Shown here: positions 1 through 7,160 of the stretch, in pieces
How positions within the stretch are numbered: position 1 is the first letter of the stretch
How the letters are laid out: the number at the start of each line of letters is the position of its first letter
Source: Ruminococcaceae bacterium UBA1244
GTDB taxonomy: Bacteria > Bacillota > Clostridia > Oscillospirales > Acutalibacteraceae
Direction of reading: 5' to 3'
Assembly: GCA_002308635.1 (NCBI GenBank)
Contig: DBWG01000123.1
Location: forward strand, 78,902-96,695
Length of the DNA stretch: 17,794 nucleotides
Notes under the pieces: generated by a model
Seen by the model: only the letters and a program-made list of their open reading frames with translations
Told to the model about the DNA's origin: nothing
Database searches by the model: none
Program-made: the position numbers and the translations under genes

Positions 1-1
1 A

Positions 2-301
2 AGGATAAGACCCTGCAACAAGGAGTTCGATGAATACCTTCTCATTGAGAACCCGCCGCACTATTCGTTCCCTTCCGGTCATACGGGAGCATCCTTTGCA
101 GTTGCAACAGTGGTCGCCTGTTTGTGTCCGCCGATCGGGCCGGCTGCGCTGATCTATGCTTCCCTGATAGGGCTGTCGAGGCTGTACCTTCTGGTGCATT
201 ATCCGACAGATGTTATGGCAGGAGTCATCATCGGGATAGTCTGCGGACTGGTTTCCATCCCGTTTGCACAGTCGATACCGATGTTTTCCTTTCAGATCTG
301 A
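2..301 (+). CDS. PAP2-family phosphatase, C-terminal part (5' end outside window)
   Basis: This is an open frame entering from the left edge in frame 2 and ending at TGA 299-301. It carries the two later signature blocks of the PAP2 (type 2 phosphatidic acid phosphatase) superfamily: PSGHT (codons around nt 77-91) and SRLYLLVHYPTD (around nt 178-213), which is the SRxxxxxHxxxD motif. The histidines and the aspartate form the known phosphohydrolase site. Hydrophobic stretches lie between and after the motifs, as expected for an integral membrane enzyme facing outward. Family members dephosphorylate phosphatidate, undecaprenyl pyrophosphate or similar lipid phosphates; which substrate applies cannot be told here. 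The first motif (KxxxxxxRP) should lie outside the window, although an RP pair is visible near the start. A hairpin terminator follows directly. Confidence 0.88.
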   Translation, partial: RIRPCNKEFDEYLLIENPPHYSFPSGHTGASFAVATVVACLCPPIGPAALIYASLIGLSRLYLLVHYPTDVMAGVIIGIVCGLVSIPFAQSIPMFSFQI

Positions 302-315
302 TAAAAAGAGCTTTT

Positions 316-343
316 CCCTGTACTCCGGTACAGGGATTTTTTT
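316..343 (+). terminator. Rho-independent terminator after PAP2 gene
   Basis: A perfect 8-bp stem (CCCTGTAC / GTACAGGG) with a TCCG loop is followed by ATTTTTTT. It sits 15 bases after the PAP2 stop, so it ends that transcript. Confidence 0.9.
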
Positions 344-431
344 GCGCTCAGGAATACTCCGCCGTGTGAACACATATATTTATATAGTGTGAGGGCATTA
401 TAAAAAAATAAATTTTAAGGAGTGCATGAGA

Positions 432-722
432 ATGAAAAAGGCGGTTTCGGTTCTTGCAGCAGGAGTAATGTCAGTTTCTCTTTCTCTTCCGGCTTTTGCC
501 GCTGTTTTTTTTCCCGACGATACCTCAGGCAGCACAACTGTCAAGCATCAGATGGATCCTGCCGGTATCGCTGAGATGTCTGAAAAGATCGTTTTCAGAA
601 ACGGTCAGTCAGCTGAAGCACGGCCTGAAATTTATGCTCAGGAAGAAAACAGGTCTGTTCCTGCCGCCGGAAGCGTATCTGCAGGAACGCCGTCAGGAAA
701 AATATCATCGCCTGTAGGATAG
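432..722 (+). CDS. Small exported protein of unknown function
   Basis: This 96-residue protein begins MKKAVSVLAAGVMSVSLSLP, a textbook signal peptide: two lysines, a hydrophobic core of about 17 residues and a probable cleavage after AFA. The mature part, about 70 residues, is polar, with no motif I recognise and no cysteines, membrane segment or LPXTG anchor, so it is probably released or loosely wall-bound. An in-frame ATG exists at 426, but AAGGAG at 417-422 is only 3 bases from it and 9 bases from the ATG at 432, so 432 is preferred. The gene lies after the PAP2 terminator and 45 bases before another exported protein, so the two may share a transcript. I saw no convincing promoter upstream. 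The function is unknown. Confidence 0.72.
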   Translation: MKKAVSVLAAGVMSVSLSLPAFAAVFFPDDTSGSTTVKHQMDPAGIAEMSEKIVFRNGQSAEARPEIYAQEENRSVPAAGSVSAGTPSGKISSPVG

Positions 723-767
723 CTTGCTGTAAGCTATGAAAACGTGTCTGACTGCGGAGGTGATGAT

Positions 768-1280
768 ATGAAAAAGCGTGTATTATTTATCCCTGCGGTA
801 ATGTTTGTCATCCTGGTGTTCCATACTCCGGTTTCGGCGGAAGAGGTCAGGGTGGTGAAGATCGTCCCCGATTCTCACAGCGTTTATATCAGCGTCATCG
901 GCAATGGTCATGTTGAAGCCGGCGGCGGAAATATCAAAAACGGCAGGCTGAATCTCAGCCGTCAGGAGGCACAGGAATATGTTATCGAAGCAGACGAGGG
1001 CAATGTGATCGAAAAGCTGTATTATAACGGTGAGGACAAGACCGGACTGCTCAGCGGGAATAAATTTACGGCTGAGCCTATCACCGCAGACAGCCGCATG
1101 ATAGTGATTTTCAGGAGAGATCCTCAGACAAAGTATGACAGGAGCCTGACAGAACCCGATGAGGAATATTTTCTCACCGGAGAAAATGGAGATACAGTTC
1201 TTCTTGCTGCGGTACTGCTGATATCATTAGGCGGAGCGGCTGCTGTTTATATTCTCAGGGGAAAAAACAGAAACAAATAA
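768..1280 (+). CDS. Exported single-pass membrane protein, possible InlB-type repeat
   Basis: This 170-residue protein has a signal peptide (MKKRVLFIP..., probable cleavage near VSAEE), an extracellular part of about 110 residues, and a C-terminal membrane helix around residues 142-162 followed by the basic tail RGKNRNK. That is the layout of a type I membrane-anchored surface protein without a sortase motif. The exposed part (GNGHVEAGGGNIKNG ... LYYNGEDKTG) resembles the loose glycine-rich pattern of divergent InlB B-repeats, but this is a weak resemblance. The start at 768 is chosen because GGAGG at 756-760 sits 7 bases upstream; an in-frame upstream ATG at 744 has no ribosome site. A terminator follows at 1299. 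Confidence 0.75.
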   Translation: MKKRVLFIPAVMFVILVFHTPVSAEEVRVVKIVPDSHSVYISVIGNGHVEAGGGNIKNGRLNLSRQEAQEYVIEADEGNVIEKLYYNGEDKTGLLSGNKFTAEPITADSRMIVIFRRDPQTKYDRSLTEPDEEYFLTGENGDTVLLAAVLLISLGGAAAVYILRGKNRNK

Positions 1281-1298
1281 AAGAGAAAATACTTTACA

Positions 1299-1326
1299 AT
1301 TCGACCTTTCGGGGTCGAATTTTTTT
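1299..1326 (+). terminator. Rho-independent terminator after exported protein
   Basis: An 8-bp stem ATTCGACC / GGTCGAAT with a six-base loop (TTTCGG) is followed by a run of T. It separates the exported proteins from the lysis cassette, which must therefore have its own promoter or rely on readthrough; no consensus promoter was found between 1327 and 1443. Confidence 0.9.
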
Positions 1327-1443
1327 GTCTGTGCGGGTATATATGAAAGGAGGAAAATTTTTGTGTCAAAGACAGGTCAAAAATAAAACGAGCCGGAGAT
1401 ACATAGGACATCTTTCCGGTGCATAGGAATAGGAGGGAATAAA

Positions 1444-1686
1444 ATGGATCCGACAATAATAAGCGCCCTGCTTGCATTCGGAGGATCGCTCATCGGCACC
1501 TTTGCGGGAATAATAACCGGCAGCAGGCTGACGGATTACCGTTTGAAGGAGCTGGAAAAAAAGCAGGACAAGCATAATCTCGTCATCGAGAGGACTTACA
1601 GATTAGAGGAACGTGTAGAGCTTATCGAAGAGCGGCAGAAGGTCGCAAATCACAGGATAAGCGACTTGGAGGAGAAAAAAGTATGA
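1444..1686 (+). CDS. XhlA-like phage lysis-accessory protein
   Basis: This 80-residue protein has one N-terminal membrane segment (about residues 5-26, rich in Ala, Gly and Ile) followed by a highly charged heptad-like stretch (about 30-78, e.g. KELEKKQDKHN and RVELIEERQ) that should form a coiled coil. This is the architecture of phage holin-associated or hemolysin XhlA-like proteins, although the membrane segment of XhlA is usually at the C-terminus, so the family name is approximate. The ribosome site AGGAGG lies at 1431-1436, 7 bases before ATG. The gene overlaps the next by ATGA, indicating translational coupling. Its position ahead of a holin and an endolysin supports a role in the lysis module at the cytoplasmic membrane. 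Confidence 0.7.
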   Translation: MDPTIISALLAFGGSLIGTFAGIITGSRLTDYRLKELEKKQDKHNLVIERTYRLEERVELIEERQKVANHRISDLEEKKV

Positions 1687-1913
1687 AGTATTTTTCAAAG
1701 GAATGGATAAAGGCGGCAGCGGTAAGAGCGGTAAAAACCTTTGCACAGACTGCCGCAGCTATTATCGGAGTATCGGCGGCATCCGGTGAGATAAACTGGC
1801 TTGCCGTGATCTATACTTCGGCAGTATCGGGGATACTCTCGCTGCTGACATCGGCAGCGGGACTTCCAGAGATCAGCGACAGGGAGGTGCTGTCAGATGA
1901 AAAACGGGATTGA
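1683..1913 (+). CDS. Phage holin, r1t-type
   Basis: This 76-residue protein has two hydrophobic segments (about residues 15-33 and 38-59) and charged ends. The pattern WIKAAAVRAVKTFAQTAAA ... GEINWLAVIYTSAVSG ... LTSAAGLPE matches what I know of the r1t-like class of phage holins (Phage_r1t_holin). Holins accumulate in the cytoplasmic membrane and open it at a set time, so that the endolysin reaches the peptidoglycan. The start overlaps the stop of the upstream gene (ATGA) and the gene's own end overlaps the lysozyme start by 17 bases, so the three genes are one translation-coupled unit. Confidence 0.85.
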   Translation: MKYFSKEWIKAAAVRAVKTFAQTAAAIIGVSAASGEINWLAVIYTSAVSGILSLLTSAAGLPEISDREVLSDEKRD

Positions 1914-2889
1914 CGTTTCATACGCTAACGGAAAAATAGATTGGGAAAAAGCAAAGAATGATATCGGTTTTGCGGTCATCAGGAGTTCATTCGGTTCCGA
2001 TCTTCCGGGTCAGACGGATAACTGCTATCATCGGAACGCAGAGGGCTGTATCAGCAGCGGGATACCATTCGGCACTTATCATTTTGCATATTTTACAGAC
2101 AGTGAGAGTGCAAAAAAAGAAGCCGCATTTGCAATAAGGCTTGCTGATATGTACAAAAAGCACGTCAGGTTCATAGCGCTCGACATCGAAGAGGACAGTG
2201 TGCGTTATGCTTTACAGTGCGGGGCATCGCCGGACTGGACGGAATGTGCATTGGTGTTTTTGGAGTGCATAAAAAAAGCCGGCTACAGACCGGTGCTTTA
2301 TGCAAATCAATCATGGATCGTCAGTATGTACAACTGGGAAAAGCTGAAGGACTATCCTCTTTGGTATGCTGCACCCGGCGCTGAAAAGCCTGCATACAAG
2401 TGTGATGTGTGGCAGTATTCATGGAGCGGGAAGGTCAGCGGAATCAGCGGGAATGTTGATCTTGACCGCTGCTTTGACGAAAGCATCTTTGAAGGCGGAA
2501 AGCTGCAGGACGGGGAGATCAGTCAGATAAATTCATCCGCAGAGGTGAAATATACCGTAAGGGTAAAGTCATCAGACGGAGAGAATATCCGCTCAGGCGC
2601 AGGCACATCATACAGGATACTCGGCGCAGTTCCGTATGGCGCAAAGCTTTCAATAAGCCGTCAGACCTCAGGCGGCGGCTACACATGGGGGCTTACGGAG
2701 TATCAGGGAATAAAGGGCTGGATAGCCCTGAACTTTACCGAAAAAATCCACGACAAAAGCATCGAAGAGCTTGCACGTGAAGTTATCCTTGGAGAATGGG
2801 GAGCAGGCGAGGAGCGCAAAAGACTTCTCACACAGGCGGGATATGACTACTATGCCGTACAGAAGCGTGTGAACGAGATCATGGGATAA
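1897..2889 (+). CDS. Endolysin: GH25 lysozyme with SH3b and CW_7 domains
   Basis: This 330-residue phage-type lysin cleaves the MurNAc-GlcNAc bond of peptidoglycan. Residues 1-205 are a GH25 muramidase: GIDVSYANG with D6, then DIEED with D96 and E98 as the likely catalytic DxE pair, and DVWQYSWSG near the end of the domain. Residues about 214-283 look like a bacterial SH3 domain (NIRSGAGTSYRILG, then KGWIAL). Residues about 287-330 match the CW_7 cell-wall-binding repeat known from the Cpl-7 lysozyme (SIEELAREVILGEWG, then ERKRLL and VNEIMG). No signal peptide is present, so export would need the adjacent holin. GGGAGG near 1882-1887 serves as ribosome site. A strong terminator follows at once, marking the end of the cassette. 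Confidence 0.93.
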   Translation: MKNGIDVSYANGKIDWEKAKNDIGFAVIRSSFGSDLPGQTDNCYHRNAEGCISSGIPFGTYHFAYFTDSESAKKEAAFAIRLADMYKKHVRFIALDIEEDSVRYALQCGASPDWTECALVFLECIKKAGYRPVLYANQSWIVSMYNWEKLKDYPLWYAAPGAEKPAYKCDVWQYSWSGKVSGISGNVDLDRCFDESIFEGGKLQDGEISQINSSAEVKYTVRVKSSDGENIRSGAGTSYRILGAVPYGAKLSISRQTSGGGYTWGLTEYQGIKGWIALNFTEKIHDKSIEELAREVILGEWGAGEERKRLLTQAGYDYYAVQKRVNEIMG

Positions 2890-2890
2890 A

Positions 2891-2924
2891 AAAAGAGACT
2901 GCCGGAAAAACGGCAGTCTTTTTT
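2891..2924. terminator. Bidirectional terminator between lysis cassette and acidic membrane protein
   Basis: A 9-bp perfect stem AGACTGCCG / CGGCAGTCT flanks GAAAAA, with an A tract before and a T tract after. It can therefore stop the plus-strand lysozyme transcript and the minus-strand transcript that ends at 2940. Confidence 0.9.
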
Positions 2925-2939
2925 GTGCAGCATTAGTTA

Positions 2940-3440
2940 TCAGTCATCGCAGTCTTTGCAGCCCTTTTTCTTGGACTTGCGGATAAGAGATATGATAAAG
3001 AGAACGGTCGCTGTGCAGGCAGCAATGCAGATGATCTTCTTTCTGAGCTGTTCTCTTCTTTCCTGCTCCTTGAGTTCTGCAATGATGTCGTCATCCAGAA
3101 CGATGTCGTCATTCTCGATATTGATAACGTCATCTTCGTCAATATCTTCATCGGTATCAGTGCTGGGGCATTTTGCATACTTAGCCTTGAGCTTCTTTAC
3201 GATATTGCTGAGAGCGGCAAAAAGGTGTTTGCCTTCAGCATCAGTATCACATTCATCATCGCAGTCACTGAAATCATATTCAGCATCATCGGCTGCTGTT
3301 TCTGCGGTTTCTTCAACAGTTGTTTCAGCAGCTTCGGCTGTTTCAGCGGCTGCAGTTTCCTCTGCAGGTGCAGCTGTCTCTTCTGCTGCGGCCGTTTCTT
3401 CTACCGCTGCTTCTACAGAAATATTATCTTTCTTTGACAT
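2940..3440 (-). CDS. Acidic Ala/Glu/Thr-rich membrane protein of unknown function
   Basis: This 166-residue protein has an N-terminal half of imperfect AEETAA / VEETAE-type repeats, then Asp/Glu-rich stretches (DFSDCDDECD, DEDIDEDD) that are surely disordered. A short charged helix (IIAELKEQERREQLRKK) leads into one membrane segment (about residues 138-156), and the protein ends with a lysine-rich patch and CKDCDD. No signal peptide is present, so the acidic part is probably cytoplasmic with a C-terminal anchor; the opposite topology cannot be excluded. The start at 3440 is chosen because GGGAG (complement of 3449-3453) is 8 bases upstream; an upstream TTG at 3458 overlaps that site. The function is not recognised. 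The gene has its own promoter at 3484-3512. Confidence 0.75.
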   Translation of the reverse strand: MSKKDNISVEAAVEETAAAEETAAPAEETAAAETAEAAETTVEETAETAADDAEYDFSDCDDECDTDAEGKHLFAALSNIVKKLKAKYAKCPSTDTDEDIDEDDVINIENDDIVLDDDIIAELKEQERREQLRKKIICIAACTATVLFIISLIRKSKKKGCKDCDD

Positions 3441-3483
3441 TTTTATACTCCCTTTCAATAAAATTCAGGTTGGTGACGATTAC

Positions 3484-3512
3484 ATTCTATCATATTTACA
3501 CAAATAAGTCAA
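3484..3512 (-). promoter_or_regulatory. Sigma-A-type promoter for the acidic membrane protein
   Basis: Read on the minus strand: TTGACT (3512-3507), 17 bases, TAGAAT (3489-3484). The start codon at 3440 lies about 44 bases downstream of the -10 box. The -35 box lies inside the 3' arm of the hairpin that follows valS. Confidence 0.72.
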
Positions 3513-3552
3513 CCTGCAAAACACTGGTAATCACAGTTTTTTGCAGGCTGAC
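3508..3552 (-). terminator. Hairpin downstream of valS, possible terminator
   Basis: A long inverted repeat (minus strand GTCAGCCTGCAAAA pairing with TTTTGCAGGTTGAC, one G-T wobble) has a further inner ACTG/CAGT pair. It lies 20 bases after the valS stop. The T tract after it is poor (TTATTTG), so termination may be weak or leaky into the acidic protein gene. Confidence 0.6.
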
Positions 3553-3572
3553 GTGCGGTTTCAGAAAAAATT

Positions 3573-6191
3573 TTATTTAAGAGCCTCTATTGCTGCCTCT
3601 ATCATAGCTATCTTTTCGGCATACTTAGCGGCATTTGCCCTTACTTCGGCAACGACCTTTTCGGGAGCCTTTGCCATAAAGCCCTGATTGTTGAGCTTCT
3701 TCGAGTTGAATTCAAGGTCTTTCTTTGCGGATTCGAGTTCCTTGTTGAGGCGCTTGAGTTCTGCTTCCTTGTCAACAAGCTCGTCCATCGGGATATAGAT
3801 CTTAGCGTCGGCGGTAACTACGGTAACTGCGCCGTCGATGTCATAGCTTTCGGCAACATTTACTTCGTTAGCGCCTGCAAGACGGCAGAAGAAACGGCTT
3901 CCGTTTTCAAAGGGCTTCTGTTCCTTTGCGGCGATGAAGATGCTGGCTTTTCTTGACGGCGGAACATTCATTTCTGCTCTGCGGTTCCTGATAGCCTTGA
4001 TAGCGTCCATTACCATAGTCATTTCCCTTGCGGCTTCGGGATAGCTGTTTTCCTCTGAATATACAGGGAACTGCTGGAGCATGATAGTTTCGCCTTCATG
4101 CGGCAGAGCCTGCCATATTTCTTCGGTGATGAAGGGCATGAACGGATGGAGCAGTTTAAGAGCCTTGTCGAGTACCCATACGAGGACCTGACGTGCATTC
4201 TGAGCGGATTCGCCTTCGGTCTGGAGTCTTGCCTTTGTAAGCTCTATGTACCAGTCGCACAGGCAGTCCCAGATGAAGTCGTAGAGCTTCTGAACAGCAA
4301 TGCCGAGTTCATACTTTTCAAGGTTCTCGGTAACTTCCTTTGTAACGGTATTGAGTGTCGAGATTATCCACTTATCCTCAGCCATAAGCTCACTGGGAAG
4401 CTCGTTCTTCACGTCATGGCCGTCGATATTCATGCGGATGAATCTTGCGGCATTCCAGAGCTTGTTTGCAAAGTTTCTGCTTGCGGTTATTTTTTCTTCG
4501 GAATAGCGCATATCGTTTCCGGGGGCGTTTCCGGTAACGAGAGTGAGCCTGAGAGCGTCAGCGCCGTATTTGTCGATTATCTCAAGCGGGTCTATACCGT
4601 TGCCGAGCGACTTGCTCATTTTTCTGCCGAGAGCGTCACGCACAAGACCGTGTATCAGCACCGTATCAAACGGAGCCTTGCCTGTATGTTCGATACCGCT
4701 GAACATCATTCTCATTACCCAGAAGGGAATGATATCATAGCCTGTTACAAGTACGCTTGTGGGATAGAAATATTCCATTTCGGGAGTGTTGTCCGGCCAG
4801 CCGAGTGTGCTGAACGGCCAGAGCGCAGAAGAGAACCATGTATCGAGAGTATCGGGATCCTGACGCATTTTCTTTCCGCACTTGGGGCAGAAGGCTTCAT
4901 TTTCCTTTGTTACGACAGTTTCGCCGCAGCCGTCACAGTAGAATGCGGGTATCTGATGTCCCCACCAGAGCTGACGGGAAATACACCAGTCACGGATATT
5001 TTCGAGCCAGTGGAAATATGTTTTTTCAAAGTGCGGCGGAACGAACTGTGTATCGTCATTCTTAACAGCGTCAATTGCAGGGCCTGCAAGGGGCTTCATC
5101 TTAACGAACCACTGCTTTGAAACTCTCGGTTCAACAGTTGTAGAACAGCGGTAGCAGGTGCCGACATTATGGCTGTAGTCCTCGATCTTTACGAGAGCGC
5201 CTTCTTCTTCGAGATCCTTTACGATAGCCTTTCTTGCTTCGTATCTGTCCATTCCGGCATATTTCGGATAGTCGTCGGTGATCTTTGCGTCGTCTGTCAT
5301 TACGTTTATGACAGGAAGGTTATGGCGCAGACCTACTTCAAAGTCGTTGGGGTCGTGAGCGGGAGTGATCTTTACAACGCCCGTTCCGAAGTCCATCTCA
5401 ACGTACTCGTCGGCAACTATCGGGATCTCTCTGTGAACGAGCGGAAGAATAAGAGTCTTTCCGACAAGGTCTTTGTAGCGCTCGTCATTCGGGTTTACTG
5501 CAACGGCGGTATCGCCGAGGAGAGTTTCGGGACGTGTGGTAGCAAGGTTTATGTAGCCGGTGCCGTCCTTGAGCGGATAGCGCAGGTGCCAGAAATGACC
5601 TGCCTGCTCCTCGTATTCTACCTCTGCGTCAGAGATAGAGGTAAGGCAGTGCGGACACCAGTTGATTATCCTTTCGCCTCTGTAGATAAGTCCTTTTTCA
5701 TAGAGGTTGCAGAAAACTGTCTTTACAGCCTTATTGCAGCCTTCATCCATAGTAAAGCGTTCACGCTCCCAGTCTGCGGACGAACCCATTTTTCTGAGCT
5801 GTTTTACTATCCTTCCGCCGTATTCCTTACGCCAGTTCCATGCACGTTCAAGGAATTTTTCTCTTCCGATATCCTCTTTTGTGATGCCTTCCCTACGCAT
5901 AGCCTCAACGATCTTAGCTTCGGTAGCTATAGAAGCGTGGTCTGTGCCGGGAAGCCAGAGAGCGCTGCAGCCCTGCATCCTTTTGAATCGGATAAGTATA
6001 TCCTGAAGCGTATTGTCAAGCGCATGACCCATGTGGAGCTGTCCCGTAATGTTCGGCGGCGGCATCATTATGGTGTAAGGTTTTTTGTTTTTGTCGATCT
6101 CGGCATGAAAATAGCCGCTTTCTTCCCAGGTCTTATATATCCTGTCCTCGAATTCGCCTGGAGCGTATGCTTTTGCAAGCTCTTTTTCCAT
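3573..6191 (-). CDS. valS: Valine--tRNA ligase
   Basis: This 872-residue class I aminoacyl-tRNA synthetase charges tRNA-Val with valine in the cytoplasm. The Rossmann-fold signatures are present: PPPNITGQLHMGH (HIGH motif at 53-56) and KMSKS at 524-528. The connective editing domain lies between them, with the typical TTRPETLLGDTAVAV segment and GTDHASIATE nearby. A four-cysteine zinc-ribbon-like insert is at C419, C422, C435 and C438. The C-terminal 70 residues are the usual charged coiled-coil arm (DKEAELKRLNKELESAKKD). Length is near the lower end of the family norm and the gene is intact. GGAGGAAG lies just before ATG. It has its own promoter; the leader is about 65 bases, too short for a T-box, so no tRNA-sensing control is visible. 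Confidence 0.98.
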   Translation of the reverse strand: MEKELAKAYAPGEFEDRIYKTWEESGYFHAEIDKNKKPYTIMMPPPNITGQLHMGHALDNTLQDILIRFKRMQGCSALWLPGTDHASIATEAKIVEAMRREGITKEDIGREKFLERAWNWRKEYGGRIVKQLRKMGSSADWERERFTMDEGCNKAVKTVFCNLYEKGLIYRGERIINWCPHCLTSISDAEVEYEEQAGHFWHLRYPLKDGTGYINLATTRPETLLGDTAVAVNPNDERYKDLVGKTLILPLVHREIPIVADEYVEMDFGTGVVKITPAHDPNDFEVGLRHNLPVINVMTDDAKITDDYPKYAGMDRYEARKAIVKDLEEEGALVKIEDYSHNVGTCYRCSTTVEPRVSKQWFVKMKPLAGPAIDAVKNDDTQFVPPHFEKTYFHWLENIRDWCISRQLWWGHQIPAFYCDGCGETVVTKENEAFCPKCGKKMRQDPDTLDTWFSSALWPFSTLGWPDNTPEMEYFYPTSVLVTGYDIIPFWVMRMMFSGIEHTGKAPFDTVLIHGLVRDALGRKMSKSLGNGIDPLEIIDKYGADALRLTLVTGNAPGNDMRYSEEKITASRNFANKLWNAARFIRMNIDGHDVKNELPSELMAEDKWIISTLNTVTKEVTENLEKYELGIAVQKLYDFIWDCLCDWYIELTKARLQTEGESAQNARQVLVWVLDKALKLLHPFMPFITEEIWQALPHEGETIMLQQFPVYSEENSYPEAAREMTMVMDAIKAIRNRRAEMNVPPSRKASIFIAAKEQKPFENGSRFFCRLAGANEVNVAESYDIDGAVTVVTADAKIYIPMDELVDKEAELKRLNKELESAKKDLEFNSKKLNNQGFMAKAPEKVVAEVRANAAKYAEKIAMIEAAIEALK

Positions 6192-6262
6192 AATTTTCTT
6201 CCTCCGGATTATTTATATCTTTTCGTTGCTGATGTTCTAAAAAGAAAATCACCCAGAATAGT

Positions 6263-6291
6263 ATTATCCCACTAATAAGCGGTTTTGTCAA
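6263..6291 (-). promoter_or_regulatory. Strong sigma-A-type promoter for valS
   Basis: On the minus strand: perfect TTGACA (6291-6286), 17 bases, GATAAT (6268-6263). Transcription should start near 6256, giving a leader of about 65 bases. It lies 34 bases after the end of the upstream membrane protein gene, and no terminator separates them, so readthrough from the upstream operon is possible. Confidence 0.85.
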
Positions 6292-6324
6292 CTATTCGGG
6301 GTGAGTTTTTGCTGTCTGTAGATC

Positions 6325-7128
6325 TCAATATCTGTGATAAGTACGCTGAGCCGCCGTTTCGGGATCATTGATAACGATAAGACCTGGGGTGCATCCTAAA
6401 ACTATGAGTGCTATCCCGCCGGCGATAAATATGATTCCAAGAAATGTATAACCGATAACGGCGGCTGTATTATCACGTTGGTCATCGGCGGCTTCCGGCT
6501 CTTCAGGATCAACAAGCAGTTCATAATACTGGTGCAGGGGTGATTCCTCGCCCTTTCTGAGAGCCATTCCCCATGATTCATATTCTGTGCCCTCAAAGGT
6601 GAATTTGTAGACAGGATGATATGAATAATAGACGTGTGAGTGTTTGTTTCCTCTGCGGTAGTGCTTTTGCTTATGTATTTCCGTGCAGTAGGCAACGACC
6701 GGTATTTTACATCGTGATTTGCTGACGATACGGCTGCCTATAATGGTCATTTCCGCCCATGCGCCGAAGGTGAATATTATTGAGCCGAACAGCACCATCG
6801 GAAAGCATATCTTCATCTGATCGAAAATATCCGTAAATGTCACTCTCAGAAAGTACATGATACCTATAACTGCCGCATCGGCAAATATCAGTATTATTGA
6901 GGTCTTTAAGCGTTTGCTGGGACGTGAAAGCTTAAAAAACTGATTTCCTAAAACTATGATAGGTATAACAATGGCAAGTCCCCACAGTTCATTGTTAACA
7001 GCGAGAATGATCGAACCTGTTATCAGGAATATAAAGGTCGTCAGTTTTATTGCAGCTGCTTCCTTAGGTGTAGGAGTCGGTCCGGCTTTTTTGTGTTTGT
7101 TTGACTGGTATATGTCAGGTTCATCCAA
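6325..7128 (-). CDS. DUF3592-like five-helix membrane protein, paralogue 1
   Basis: This 267-residue integral membrane protein has four hydrophobic segments (about residues 29-46, 49-67, 77-96, 107-128), a soluble domain (about 130-215) and a last helix (about 222-245). The soluble part holds the pattern shared with the next two genes: a cysteine after a basic patch (SRCKIPVVAYCTEI), HPVYKFTFEGTEYESWG and LLVDPEEPE. This resembles DUF3592, whose function is unknown; the resemblance is by eye. The start is TTG at 7128, with AAGGAG (complement of 7140-7145) 11 bases upstream; no in-frame ATG fits better. It is the third and last gene of the minus-strand operon, 32 bases from the previous gene. 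Confidence 0.8.
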   Translation of the reverse strand: MDEPDIYQSNKHKKAGPTPTPKEAAAIKLTTFIFLITGSIILAVNNELWGLAIVIPIIVLGNQFFKLSRPSKRLKTSIILIFADAAVIGIMYFLRVTFTDIFDQMKICFPMVLFGSIIFTFGAWAEMTIIGSRIVSKSRCKIPVVAYCTEIHKQKHYRRGNKHSHVYYSYHPVYKFTFEGTEYESWGMALRKGEESPLHQYYELLVDPEEPEAADDQRDNTAAVIGYTFLGIIFIAGGIALIVLGCTPGLIVINDPETAAQRTYHRY

Positions 7129-7160
7129 TTCAAAAACATCTCCTTGTTATGTTTGCGATA

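Noticed and set aside
1343..1426. Short frame of about 27 codons, or an 8-codon GTG frame at 1363 with a good AAAGGAGG site, ahead of the lysis cassette
   Set aside because: The ribosome-like site is good, but the products are very short, without recognisable pattern; a leader peptide cannot be excluded but is not supported.
2923..3507. Serine/alanine-rich 194-codon frame on the plus strand
   Set aside because: It is the antisense reading of the Ala/Glu-rich repeat gene; the minus-strand frame has the promoter, ribosome site and plausible topology.
6192..6262. Possible T-box leader for valS
   Set aside because: The leader from the predicted start site is only about 65 bases and has no T-box or antiterminator fold, so it is too short.
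4098..6275. Two long open frames of 340 and 368 codons on the plus strand (4098-5120, 5169-6275)
   Set aside because: They lie entirely or mainly antisense to valS, which has unmistakable motifs; their translations show no domain and they lack ribosome sites.
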